Assembly (NCBI RefSeq): GCF_029590555.1
Contig: NZ_CP081001.1
Coordinates: forward strand, 1,116,001 to 1,180,000
DNA from: Sphingobium sp. V4
GTDB taxonomy: Bacteria > Pseudomonadota > Alphaproteobacteria > Sphingomonadales > Sphingomonadaceae
Direction of reading: 5' to 3'
Length of the DNA stretch: 64,000 nucleotides
The position numbers and the translations under genes are program-made. This document shows positions 34,664 through 42,474 of the stretch, in pieces (position 1 is the first letter of the stretch; the number at the start of each line of letters is the position of its first letter). The notes under the pieces are model-generated. The model made no database searches. It had not been told where the DNA came from and saw only the letters and a program-made list of their open reading frames with translations.

Positions 34664-34939
34664 AGGAGACGCAAAAGCCTCGCGAGGCTTTGTCCACACC
34701 TTTTCTCCCTTGAGACGCCGGCATTCCACGAGCCCGGACAGGCGTGGCGTGCACCTTGGGTAAGCTGATGGAATCGACCGGAAGGAAAGCACGCACCTTC
34801 GCTGCCCAAATCAATCGCGATGCCTTGCCTTCCTGACTGCTCCACACGACACTGCTTATATAACGATTCAACCCAACGGTCAGATAAAATGCTCAGCGCG
34901 TACTTTTGCATTGCAAAATGATTGCTGCGCTGCGATACG

Positions 34940-35003
34940 GGAGATGCCTTTCAGGCATCCTCTCCCAACTAATATGGCCAGCCTGACGGGCTGGCCTTTT
35001 TTT
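34940..35003 (+). ncRNA. candidate small RNA with two hairpins
   Basis: The plus strand holds a stem GGGAG..ATGCC / GGCAT..CTCCC (34940-34967) with a CCU bulge and UUUCA loop. A single-stranded AACUAAUAU follows, then a strong intrinsic terminator (34976-35003). No plus-strand gene precedes the terminator: the gene upstream reads away on the minus strand. An independent short transcript of about 64 nt is the simplest reading. Its CCUCUCCC stretch could pair with Shine-Dalgarno sequences, as known alphaproteobacterial small RNAs do. The promoter (TTGCAA near 34911, GATACG 17 bp later) is weak evidence. Confidence 0.4.
34976..35003 (+). terminator. intrinsic terminator, plus strand
   Basis: GGCCAGCC / GGCTGGCC form a perfect 8-bp stem with loop TGACG, followed by seven T. 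The T tract exists only on the plus strand, so it stops plus-strand transcription. Confidence 0.8.
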
Positions 35004-35551
35004 GATCGAGGTACCGGGGCAGACTCTGAAAGCGCCTCGTTTCAGGGGACGGGAATAGCGGACAGGCAGATCTGATCCGGGCCCGGCGGAAGAAAATTGG
35101 CGGGCCGCGATAAGCTGCTCTGGCGGGCATGTTCCGTGGAGATTTATGCGTGAAGTGGGCCAGGTTCGTTCTTGATCTTTTCATAGCCCGCAGCTGCCTA
35201 GACGTGCGTGCCGCCTGGCGTTCTCATATTTCTCGCGCCTGGTTCCTCATCGCGGCTCTGGATGTAAGCCGGGCAGCAGATCAAGATCGCGGTTCGGCTC
35301 AATTCTCACACTCGGCAGATTAGGCTCTTTCTGAGCTTCGAAGCCGTTTACTTCGTTAGAAGGTGAGGATCGGGCGATCACCGAAAGAACCGGTTCACCG
35401 GACCTACACCTGCCTTGACCGCGAGGCACGCATTGCACCAATGGCGCATGTCGTTTCAGCCCGCGCAAGATCGGTCCGTTCTCTTGCCACCTATCTCTCG
35501 ATTCGGCATCGTAAGAGTTTGCAAGCGGATGATCGGCAACAAGGTCATAGA

Positions 35552-36232
35552 ATGAGTGGTTTGTTAGAAGAGAGCGGAAGGTCCCGAGCGGCCAGAGCAG
35601 CCGCGACGCGGGATTCGCTGTTACGAGTAGCAAGAACCCTGTTCGAGGAACGGGGTTATTTCGAGATCGGCACGCCAGAATTAGTCGTCGCGGCGGGTGT
35701 CACGCGAGGAGCACTGTATCATCATTTCGGGAACAAGTTTGAAATATTCAAGGAAGTTTTTCTTATCGTCGAGCAGGAACTCTTCGAGGAAGCGCTGAGT
35801 TTGTTCGAGCCAAGCTGGATTACGCACAGGACGCGGCTGCGCGACGGTTCGAGAGCCTATCTCACGGCTGTGGCGGGCTCGGCCGCCAGGCAGAGGATCA
35901 TGCTCATCGATGGCCCAGCCGTGCTCGGCTGGGAGAAGTGGCGCTACATGCAATCCGCCAGCTTTCGGGATCTACACGAGCGCAATATCCGCTCACTGAT
36001 GGATTCGGGGGAAATGCGACCGGCCGAACCACAGTTTGTCTCGAGGCTGCTCATCGCAGCTTTGAACGAAGCGGCGTTGGCCATCGCCCACGCCCAGCCG
36101 GCCGAGCGCGACGCGGTTCGCATCGGAGTGACAGACTCGGTTATGCTGCTGATCGATGGGCTTCTGCTCTCTCCACCTCCAACAGGGGAACAAGACCCTG
36201 TGACCGGCAAGGCGTCGATGCGCGCTCCCTGA
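35552..36232 (+). CDS. TetR-family transcriptional regulator
   Basis: A 226-residue repressor. The DNA-binding domain reads ATRDSLLRVARTLFEERGYF, then LVVAAGVTRGALYHHFGNKFEIF (about residues 14-60), a clean TetR helix-turn-helix. The C-terminal part has the LIDGPAVLGWEKWR segment of the TetR_C_33-like group. ATG 35552 (MSGLLEESGRS) has AAGG upstream and fits the family; a frame open from 35363 is noncoding leader. The Rieske oxygenase gene follows on the same strand after 265 bp that include a 21-bp inverted repeat, a candidate operator. Confidence 0.87.
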   Translation: MSGLLEESGRSRAARAAATRDSLLRVARTLFEERGYFEIGTPELVVAAGVTRGALYHHFGNKFEIFKEVFLIVEQELFEEALSLFEPSWITHRTRLRDGSRAYLTAVAGSAARQRIMLIDGPAVLGWEKWRYMQSASFRDLHERNIRSLMDSGEMRPAEPQFVSRLLIAALNEAALAIAHAQPAERDAVRIGVTDSVMLLIDGLLLSPPPTGEQDPVTGKASMRAP

Positions 36233-36350
36233 AATCCGCCGAATTGTGGCGTGTGACGACAGTTCCCGCAACGGCCGTCCGATCGCGTACGTTACTGCGT
36301 GAAGTGGTCCGGAGGCGGTGCCGTCTTTTGCAACAGATATTTGCCGATGA

Positions 36351-36371
36351 TCACATACATGCTGTATGTGA
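36351..36371 (+). promoter_or_regulatory. 21-bp inverted repeat upstream of the Rieske gene
   Basis: TCACATACA-TGC-TGTATGTGA is a perfect 9-bp inverted repeat. It lies 127 bp before ATG 36498 and 119 bp after the TetR stop. It does not match the AACCRA motif, so it may bind a different regulator, perhaps the adjacent TetR. Confidence 0.45.
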
Positions 36372-36497
36372 GATGGGAGATGCCAGCCGATTCGAGGCGT
36401 AACTACCGCAGGATCAAACTTCTGTCGCATGCGTCTGAACGAACCAATGTTCCGGCCACGAGGCGATTGAAGGCAAAACTGAGAGGATGAGCCGCAC

Positions 36498-37643
36498 ATG
36501 ACCAACCTTCCTGAACTCGTAAGCCGACTGCAGGAGCAACTGACTAGCCAGATGCCCGATTGTGCCGAAGCAGTCATGCATCTTCCATCGGCAGTTTACA
36601 CCTCGGAAGACAGGTTCCAGCGCGAGCGCAAGGCGTTGTTCCGGCAATTGCCGCTATTCGTGGGTTTCTCGGCGGAACTCCCGGAGCCCAACAGCTTCCG
36701 CACCATGACCATCGACAGTGTTCGTATCCTGTTGACCCGCGATAAAGCGGGAACATTACGAGCGTTTCGCAATTCGTGCCGCCATCGCGGCATGGCCGTG
36801 ACGGAAAAGTCCGAAGGATGCGCAAAGCGTTTCACCTGCCCATTCCACGGCTGGACTTTCGGCAATGATGGCAGCCTGATAGGCATTGCGCAGGCACAGC
36901 ATTTTCCTGGCGTGGACAAGAAGGATTACGGATTGTCACCGATCGCCGTCGCCGAAAAATACGGACTCATGTTCCTGCAGATCGAAGGCGATGGGCCGAT
37001 CGATATCGACGCGCATCTGGGCGGACTGGAAAAAGACCTTTCGGAGCCAGGATTTCAGAACTGGCGCCTCGGCGGGCGTAACGAGCATCGTGCCAACGTC
37101 AACTGGAAGCTGTTCATGGACGGCTTCTGCGAAGGATATCATTTCAATACGATCCACCCGAACACGTTAGGCGCCGTGGTGGTGCCGAACACCCACGTAG
37201 TGGATATTTTCGGTCTGCATGCGCGTGAGCTGTTCGCTAATAAGGGGCTGCAGGAATTCACCGCCCGAGGCGGCGGGCGGCCGATCAGCATGGGCGGTGA
37301 TGTGGCGCTGATTTACTTGATATGCCCTAACCTCATCTTGATCGCGCTTCATTCGGGTGGTTGGCACGCCATATCTATCTGGCCGGACGGTGCGATCGAC
37401 CGCACACTGGTCAGCCAGACAATTCTGGTTTCGGATCGGGCAACCGCAGAGGAGCAGATGGATTACATTGCCCGCGCCAACTACATCTGGGAGGAGGTCA
37501 TCAAGGCCGAGGATTTCGCCGTGTCGGAGAGCATCTGGTCTGCGCTCAAGGGCGGCGATCTACCCGACATGGTGCTTGGTCGTAACGAATATCCCGTCCA
37601 GCACTTCCATCGCCAGTTCAACAGGTTGGCGGGTCCCGCGTGA
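36498..37643 (+). CDS. Rieske non-haem iron oxygenase, alpha subunit
   Basis: A 381-residue ring-hydroxylating oxygenase large subunit. The Rieske [2Fe-2S] ligands are CRHRG at about residue 94 and CPFHGW at about 113. The mononuclear iron site is in DGFCEGYHFNTIHPN (two His), with a distal Asp expected near EDFAVSE. The catalytic domain is complete. No beta subunit, reductase or ferredoxin lies next to it, so it must borrow electrons, perhaps through the ferredoxin at 52440. ATG 36498 has a GAGG upstream. Aromatic, demethylating or steroid substrates are all possible. Confidence 0.88.
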   Translation: MTNLPELVSRLQEQLTSQMPDCAEAVMHLPSAVYTSEDRFQRERKALFRQLPLFVGFSAELPEPNSFRTMTIDSVRILLTRDKAGTLRAFRNSCRHRGMAVTEKSEGCAKRFTCPFHGWTFGNDGSLIGIAQAQHFPGVDKKDYGLSPIAVAEKYGLMFLQIEGDGPIDIDAHLGGLEKDLSEPGFQNWRLGGRNEHRANVNWKLFMDGFCEGYHFNTIHPNTLGAVVVPNTHVVDIFGLHARELFANKGLQEFTARGGGRPISMGGDVALIYLICPNLILIALHSGGWHAISIWPDGAIDRTLVSQTILVSDRATAEEQMDYIARANYIWEEVIKAEDFAVSESIWSALKGGDLPDMVLGRNEYPVQHFHRQFNRLAGPA

Positions 37644-38101
37644 CAGCGCGATCGGCGACGCCATGCGCGCCTTTGGCTGCAATGGCCTTTACGCTGGGAC
37701 ACCGGAAAGATTAGTGAGGGCGTGAACATCCTCCAATCCCACCCATTTTCGGCAAACGGTCGAAACGGCGGCCGAATTTCATGACGCTGGGGAGAGTAGA
37801 ATGGTTCAGTGGCCAGCGGCAGGTTGGATAGCGCCATGCCGTCGATCACGGGGCGGTCAGCAAGCCGCCGTTGCAGGGCATCGGTGATGAGGCGGTCCGC
37901 TGATAGATGCTGGTCCTGAGCAATCAAATAGTCCCATTAAAACCATCTTCCAAACGCGCGTCGCTTTTGTCAGCGGTTTCGTTTGAATCCAAAGGATCAC
38001 AAATCCTCTGAGATGATGTCACGCTGGCTCTCTATTATGGCCGATCCCGCCGCCGTCTTCGTTCATCGATTTCGCGACAGGCCATGGCAGCAGGAGGTAT
38101 C
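37644..38101. other. intergenic stretch with an unrecognised minus-strand frame
   Basis: No gene is convincing. A minus-strand frame from about 37927 (MIAQDQHLSADRLITDALQR..) runs into the end of the Rieske gene and shows protein-like composition only in its first 80 residues. It matches nothing I recognise and could be a gene relic. The promoter region of the 38219 gene follows. Confidence 0.3.
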
Positions 38102-38117
38102 GACCGGGTAGTCGGTT
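38102..38117 (-). promoter_or_regulatory. operator-like motif before the lipocalin-MaoC operon
   Basis: Read on the minus strand this is AACCGACTACCCGGTC, matching the recurring motif except for its last base. It lies 101 bp upstream of ATG 38219. Confidence 0.5.
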
Positions 38118-38218
38118 GACTGGTTGGATGCACTCAACTACGCCTGCAGGGGTACGCCACGGCATGCGCTCAAGGGAGCGTGTTTTCGAGTTCAAATGGC
38201 AAGCTGCAGGAGAGATGG

Positions 38219-39211
38219 ATGTCGCGCACGTTGACGTTTCCCGATGGGACGCCGATTACAAATTATTCCTTCGAGGACGAGCATACACACGAGCCAGGAC
38301 CGGAAGAAAACTGGCAGGAAAGTGTCGCTATGTGGTGGTGGGATCCGGTTTCGCAATGCACTGGGTTCATGCGGATAGGTCATGAGCCCGTCCTGGAAGA
38401 CGGAAACATGACGTTGTGGTCGTTCATCCGGACGCCGTCATGGGCCTCACAGCACATGGAGCAATTTCCCAAGCAGCCGGGCTGCATTACGCCGGACGCG
38501 ATGATAGCTGGCGGTGGCAAGGGCACGTACCGCTATGACGGTAAAAATACATATTGGGGCGTGGACCTCCCCGATGCGAGTCTCGAGCTGAAGCTTGATC
38601 CCCTGCATCAGCCGATCGGCCTATGGCCCGTAATTCATGCGGAGTATGCCAAGAACATTGGTGCCAAGCACTTTGAGCTGGCCGACCGGGTCGAGGGGGT
38701 ACTCACGCTGAAGGGCGAGCGGTTCGAAATCAAGGGCTACGCCTATCGCGACCATAGCTGGGGTCCCCGAAATTGGGGCAACCTCAAGGTACACCGCTGG
38801 ACCAATGGCCTGATCGGGGAGGATTTCGGTTTCGGATTCTCAAATTACATGGTTGAAGGCGCGGAGATCAACAAGCGCGGCTTCATTCGCGAGGGTAACA
38901 TCATGCATTATACGCGGCAGGTCGATATCTTGCCGCTGATGGAATGCGACGGGGCCACCCACCGTGGCGGCGTCGTTCAAGCTACGCTGACCGATGGGCG
39001 GACCTTCCGTTTTGACCTGACGCCCACTGGGCGCGGCTTCATGGGCGGAAAGCGCGGCAGCAGCTGCCAGGACACGCTATGTCGTGTCGCCAATGGCACC
39101 CAGACCGGTTTCGGCATACTTGAGGTGAGCGAGAATCCGCGCGGGGGGACTGGCTGGTTCAAAACGCTGGTCAACGCCTATTCCGAGAATGGAATCTATC
39201 CGCAACCCTGA
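38219..39211 (+). CDS. AttH/CrtC-type lipocalin-like protein (DUF7064-like)
   Basis: A 330-residue beta-rich protein. It has the hallmark GYAYRDHSWGPRNWGN and HRWTNGLIGEDFGF blocks of the AttH/hydroxyneurosporene-synthase-like (DUF7064/DUF7065) group, and VDLPDASLELKLDP in the first lipocalin barrel. Members of the wider group hydrate or bind isoprenoids; for the DUF7064 proteins the role is unknown. No signal peptide is seen. ATG 38219 has GGAG upstream and fits better than the earlier frame start. Two small MaoC genes follow. I infer a hydrophobic substrate-binding or hydration role. Confidence 0.7.
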   Translation: MSRTLTFPDGTPITNYSFEDEHTHEPGPEENWQESVAMWWWDPVSQCTGFMRIGHEPVLEDGNMTLWSFIRTPSWASQHMEQFPKQPGCITPDAMIAGGGKGTYRYDGKNTYWGVDLPDASLELKLDPLHQPIGLWPVIHAEYAKNIGAKHFELADRVEGVLTLKGERFEIKGYAYRDHSWGPRNWGNLKVHRWTNGLIGEDFGFGFSNYMVEGAEINKRGFIREGNIMHYTRQVDILPLMECDGATHRGGVVQATLTDGRTFRFDLTPTGRGFMGGKRGSSCQDTLCRVANGTQTGFGILEVSENPRGGTGWFKTLVNAYSENGIYPQP

Positions 39212-39225
39212 AGACAGGTCGATTG

Positions 39226-39246
39226 GGCCGGCCGCGTACGCCGGCC
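39226..39246 (+). repeat. GC-rich inverted repeat between 38219 and 39265 genes
   Basis: GGCCGGC-N7-GCCGGCC forms a 7-bp stem in the 53-bp gap between two genes of the same operon. Without a T tract it may be a transcript stabiliser or simple GC-rich spacer. Confidence 0.35.
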
Positions 39247-39264
39247 GGCCGGAGATTGCTTGAA

Positions 39265-39756
39265 ATGGCCGAAGCAGAATATACGATCACGGTTGGCACC
39301 GAAGAGGAGGGCCGTAGACTCATTGGCACGTCCACGCCGCCCCGCAAGGGCGGGGTGGCCGTCAATGATGGCATGATACGACTGCTGTGCTCATCCGTTG
39401 AAGATGGAAATCCGCGCTATTGGGGCGGTGGAGAGTGTCCGCCGGGAATGCTTTATACCTGGATCCAGGAAATGCCCTGGGCGCCTGGGCAGGCCGTGCG
39501 CGGACGAGTCATGGCTGTGACAATCCCACTGCCGGGAAATCAGGTCGTGAACGCCGGGCAGAAAGTCGAATTTCACGAAACGATCCGGGTCGGCGATACT
39601 TTGTCTATCGTCGAGACGTTGGAATCGATCAGCGAAGAGAAAAGCACGCCGCTTGGAAGGGGGCACTTCGTGGTGACCCGCGCGGATATTTCGCGTGAGG
39701 ACGGCACGATCGTGGCATCCGTTGTCAATAATCTTTTCAGGTACCGCGCATCATGA
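39265..39756 (+). CDS. MaoC N-terminal (FAS1-like) hydratase subunit
   Basis: A 163-residue single hot-dog protein of the MaoC_dehydrat_N type, with PPGMLYTWIQEMPWAPGQ and the FHETIRVGDTLSIVETLE core strand. It overlaps the next MaoC-like gene by ATGA. Two such small subunits resemble the ChsH1-ChsH2 hydratase of cholesterol side-chain degradation, in which the halves come from two chains. ATG 39265 (MAEAEYTITV) is preferred to an earlier frame start because a GGAG precedes it. Its partner thiolase/DUF35 pair lies just downstream on the other strand. Confidence 0.75.
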   Translation: MAEAEYTITVGTEEEGRRLIGTSTPPRKGGVAVNDGMIRLLCSSVEDGNPRYWGGGECPPGMLYTWIQEMPWAPGQAVRGRVMAVTIPLPGNQVVNAGQKVEFHETIRVGDTLSIVETLESISEEKSTPLGRGHFVVTRADISREDGTIVASVVNNLFRYRAS

Positions 39757-40169
39757 CCAGTTATGCAATAGGGCAGACTTTGCCAGATGTCCCGTTTGAG
39801 CCCAATAGTCTGGCCGTCATTGCCGCGAATGTTGCGACGGTGGATTTCTTTCCGGGGCTGATCGATCCCGATTATGCTCGCAAGGTCGGTCACAAGACGG
39901 TTTTTATGAACACCATGACCTTGCTGAGCCTGATGGATCGTTTCGTTCTTGACTGGGCACCGGAGGGGCGGGTGAAGTCCCATGAACTGGTGATGCGCAA
40001 ACCCGCCTATGCGGGCATGGCGGTTACCGTTCAGGGCGAGGTAACCGGGGTCTCGCCGTTCGCCGGATCGAACATCGCCGGACCCGGTACGGAAATTGAG
40101 GTGTCCATCAAGATCGTCGGGGAAGACCAGCTCTGCACGACCGGCAAAGTGAATATCGTGGTCCCGTGA
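39753..40169 (+). CDS. MaoC-like hydratase, second subunit
   Basis: A 138-residue hot-dog protein with VATVDFFPGLIDPDYARKVG and VKSHELVMRKPAYAGMAVTV. It lacks the classic D-x-N-x-x-H hydratase motif, although TVDFFPGLIDPDYA occupies that place. It would therefore need its overlapping partner to make a full active site. The ATGA overlap with the preceding gene implies fixed stoichiometry. The gene converges with the thiolase gene across a hairpin. Confidence 0.72.
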   Translation: MTSYAIGQTLPDVPFEPNSLAVIAANVATVDFFPGLIDPDYARKVGHKTVFMNTMTLLSLMDRFVLDWAPEGRVKSHELVMRKPAYAGMAVTVQGEVTGVSPFAGSNIAGPGTEIEVSIKIVGEDQLCTTGKVNIVVP

Positions 40170-40184
40170 GACAGGCGCTGACGG

Positions 40185-40213
40185 CCCGCGAGCGGCTCAA
40201 TGCTGCTCGCGGG
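40185..40213. terminator. convergent hairpin between MaoC and thiolase genes
   Basis: CCCGCGAGC and GCTCGCGGG pair perfectly across an 11-nt loop in the junction of two convergent genes, overlapping the thiolase stop codon. There is no T tract, so terminator function is uncertain. Confidence 0.35.
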
Positions 40214-41387
40214 TCAGCAGCAGCGCGGAGCCTCCCCAAAGCGGCCCCAGCGTCGCGACGGCGCTGCGTGCGCCTTCGATCTGGCAGGGGCCGGCGCGCC
40301 CTGCCACCTGCAGGATCGAGTCCATCAACTGGGGCACGCCGTGCATTCGGCCGCAGCCAAGATTGCCGCCTGTCGGATTGATCGGCAGCGAGCCTGAGGG
40401 CGCGATCCTGTCATCGGCAATGAAGGAAAAACCCTCCCCGGCGCCACAAAAGCCCAATGCTTCGAGCCAGAGAATCGCGATGATCGAGAAGCCGTCGTAG
40501 AGATTTGCAATGTCGACATCGGCTGGCCGCATGCCCGACTGCGTCCAGAGAGTGGAGGCGACATGGCGTCCCCATGTCTCCTCGCGATCGAGCACGATGT
40601 CCTCGACACGGCTGAAGCGCGTGGCGAGCGGATAGACATTGCCTGCAACATAGGCAGGCGGCTGGCGAAGATCACGTGCCCGCTCGGCCGTCGTGATAAT
40701 GAACGCCGCCGCGCCCTGAACCGGAATATCGCAATCGTAGATCGACAGGGGAAGGCTCACCGGGCGGGCGTTGAGATATTCGTCAAGATCGGGTGGCTTC
40801 GTGCCGGACTGTCGCCAGTAGGAGTGTGGAGCGCGAAATCCGTTCTCGCGCAACTGCAGGACCAGTCGGGCCATCTCCTCCCGGCTACCGCTGCCATATC
40901 TGTCGCGATAGCGCGTCCATAACTGGGCGAAGACAGCCGGGGTGAAGAGTCCGTAGGGCAGGCTATACTGATCGATGCCGGTCGCATCCGAAGATTGGAT
41001 CACGCCATAGCGTGCACGAGGGGAATGCAGCGCCCGGAAAACCACGACATGCCGGCACCGTCCCGATTCCACTGCGCTGATCGCTTCCGCCACCGAACGG
41101 CTCAGCATGTTCGCGGTGTTGACGCAGTAGGTGGGCATCACCCCCAGTCTTTCCATCACGAAATCGGCGGAGAGATAGTCGATACCGTTCCATTGCGTGC
41201 CTTCGGTATCGAAGGGCTGGCCATCGACGCAGCAGATCCCGTCGATATCGGATTCCGCAAGGCCCGCATCGGCGATCGCGAGCCTGACCGCCTCCATGCC
41301 CAGGACGGCCAGCGGCACGTCATCGTGCCGGAAGATGCGCGAATGACCCACGCCCGCAAAGGCCGCCCTGTTCGCACGGGCGCTCAC
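40197..41387 (-). CDS. thiolase-fold lipid-transfer/aldolase protein (Ltp2-like)
   Basis: A 396-residue protein of the SCP2-thiolase family. Features are AAFAGVGHSRIFRHDD, GICCVDGQ, VNTANMLSRSVAEAISAVES, the NLYDGFSIIAILWLEALGFC segment and LPINPTGGNLGCGRMHG. It lacks the CGHP motif of true thiolases, as do the Ltp2-like retro-aldolases that remove the last side-chain unit of sterols. The next gene on this strand, overlapping by ATGA, is a DUF35 protein, the partner known to be needed by Ltp2. I infer a retro-aldolase; a degradative thiolase is the alternative. Confidence 0.82.
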   Translation of the reverse strand: MSARANRAAFAGVGHSRIFRHDDVPLAVLGMEAVRLAIADAGLAESDIDGICCVDGQPFDTEGTQWNGIDYLSADFVMERLGVMPTYCVNTANMLSRSVAEAISAVESGRCRHVVVFRALHSPRARYGVIQSSDATGIDQYSLPYGLFTPAVFAQLWTRYRDRYGSGSREEMARLVLQLRENGFRAPHSYWRQSGTKPPDLDEYLNARPVSLPLSIYDCDIPVQGAAAFIITTAERARDLRQPPAYVAGNVYPLATRFSRVEDIVLDREETWGRHVASTLWTQSGMRPADVDIANLYDGFSIIAILWLEALGFCGAGEGFSFIADDRIAPSGSLPINPTGGNLGCGRMHGVPQLMDSILQVAGRAGPCQIEGARSAVATLGPLWGGSALLLTREQH

Positions 41388-41872
41388 GATGGATCCTCCG
41401 CGACAAGGCGGAATTGCGGCATGGCGAGATCGTCGGGGCCCTTCTCGAAAACGACTTCGACCGCCTTGCCGACCCGCAGATCCTCGATCGTCGCGCCCGG
41501 AAAATTGGTGTAGAGGAACAACTCGTCTTGTTCGACCAGTTCGACCAGGCCCACAAGATAGGGGGTCACCTTGGCGAAAGCAGGATGACGGGCGCCCGTC
41601 ACCGTCTGCGTGTAGCTGTAGATCCGGCCCCGTCCTGACACGGCTTCAAACGCCAGATCGGTGGCGAGGCAGCGCTGGCATAGCGGCGCCGGCGGATGTT
41701 GCCATGCCCGGCAATGGCAACAACGCTGGACATGGAGTTTGCCGTCCGGATGACGCCGCCAGAACTCTGCCGAGAGGCTGTCGGGAACAGGGACCGGCTT
41801 GCCGGATCGCTCTCCATACATGCTTGCTATCGCATCCACTTTTTGATCATCCCTTCGAAATGTATCAATCAC
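41384..41872 (-). CDS. DUF35 Zn-ribbon/OB-fold protein, partner of the thiolase-fold enzyme
   Basis: A 162-residue protein with a zinc ribbon (QRCCHCRAWQHPPAPLCQRC: CxxC then CxxC) and an OB fold (GRGRIYSYTQTVTGARHPAF, then YLVGLVEL). DUF35 proteins bind acyl-CoA and dock on thiolase-fold enzymes; in actinobacteria the DUF35 domain of ChsH2 holds Ltp2. Its stop overlaps the start of the thiolase-fold gene. The start is unsure: GTG 41872 gives the full frame, and an in-frame ATG at 41821 (MYGERSG) is another option. Confidence 0.8.
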   Translation of the reverse strand: MIDTFRRDDQKVDAIASMYGERSGKPVPVPDSLSAEFWRRHPDGKLHVQRCCHCRAWQHPPAPLCQRCLATDLAFEAVSGRGRIYSYTQTVTGARHPAFAKVTPYLVGLVELVEQDELFLYTNFPGATIEDLRVGKAVEVVFEKGPDDLAMPQFRLVAEDPS

Positions 41873-41920
41873 ATAAATGGTCGAACATTGGCCATGCCGG
41901 TTGAACCGGATCCAAGCGCC

Positions 41921-42412
41921 TCAGCTATCCAGATTGATGTCGTACGACGCATCGTCGCGGTTTGGCTGCGATGTTCCGAGGACGACATCAACTTCGCGGA
42001 CAATGCTGAAACTTCGTACATAGCGCCGCCGATCGACCGCCCAACGTCCCCCGCGTTCCGACCATCGGTCGAGATAGCGGCCGTGACTGGTGGTCAGAAT
42101 GTGTTTGTCGCCTTCACGTCGCATGAGGTTGACTTCGACATAGGTTTCGCTCGTGGCAACCTGGCCTGCCACACGGATTGAGACGTTGAAAATCTCATGG
42201 CTGGTCACAACAAGCCCCCGGTGGAACTCGGCCACCCATTCGCAAAAGCCTTCGCCGGTCCCTTCGAAAATGCCCTCATACAGTGCTTCCCCACCAGGGT
42301 GCCAAAGAGCCCGGGCAAGATCGTCATCAATGCGGTCCATGCCTCGGCAGTAGTCACGTAGCCTTTGGCCAATCGCGTCTTTCGCAAGCAGCACTGCGAT
42401 ATCATTCGACAT
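41921..42412 (-). CDS. NTF2-like (SnoaL-type) protein
   Basis: A 163-residue protein of the SnoaL_4-like group. It has RDYCRGMDRIDDDLARALWH at the N-terminus and EGTGEGFCEWVAEFHRGLVV, then the sheet TSETYVEVNLMRR and the ending DRRRYVRSFSIVRE. The fold includes ketosteroid isomerase and small dehydratases. The Asp and His residues in the pocket are compatible with catalysis but the reaction is unknown. ATG 42412 has GGAG upstream; the longer frame to 42706 overlaps the next gene and is not believed. Confidence 0.72.
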   Translation of the reverse strand: MSNDIAVLLAKDAIGQRLRDYCRGMDRIDDDLARALWHPGGEALYEGIFEGTGEGFCEWVAEFHRGLVVTSHEIFNVSIRVAGQVATSETYVEVNLMRREGDKHILTTSHGRYLDRWSERGGRWAVDRRRYVRSFSIVREVDVVLGTSQPNRDDASYDINLDS

Positions 42413-42474
42413 GGCTCGGGACTCTCCATTATTGTGATGATTGTCGGCCGGACCTTGGGGCGCAAAAGACATTT

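Noticed and set aside
34558..34911. Minus-strand open frame of 117 residues upstream of the small RNA candidate
   Set aside because: It lacks a start signal, contains the operator-like motif at 34648 and resembles no protein.
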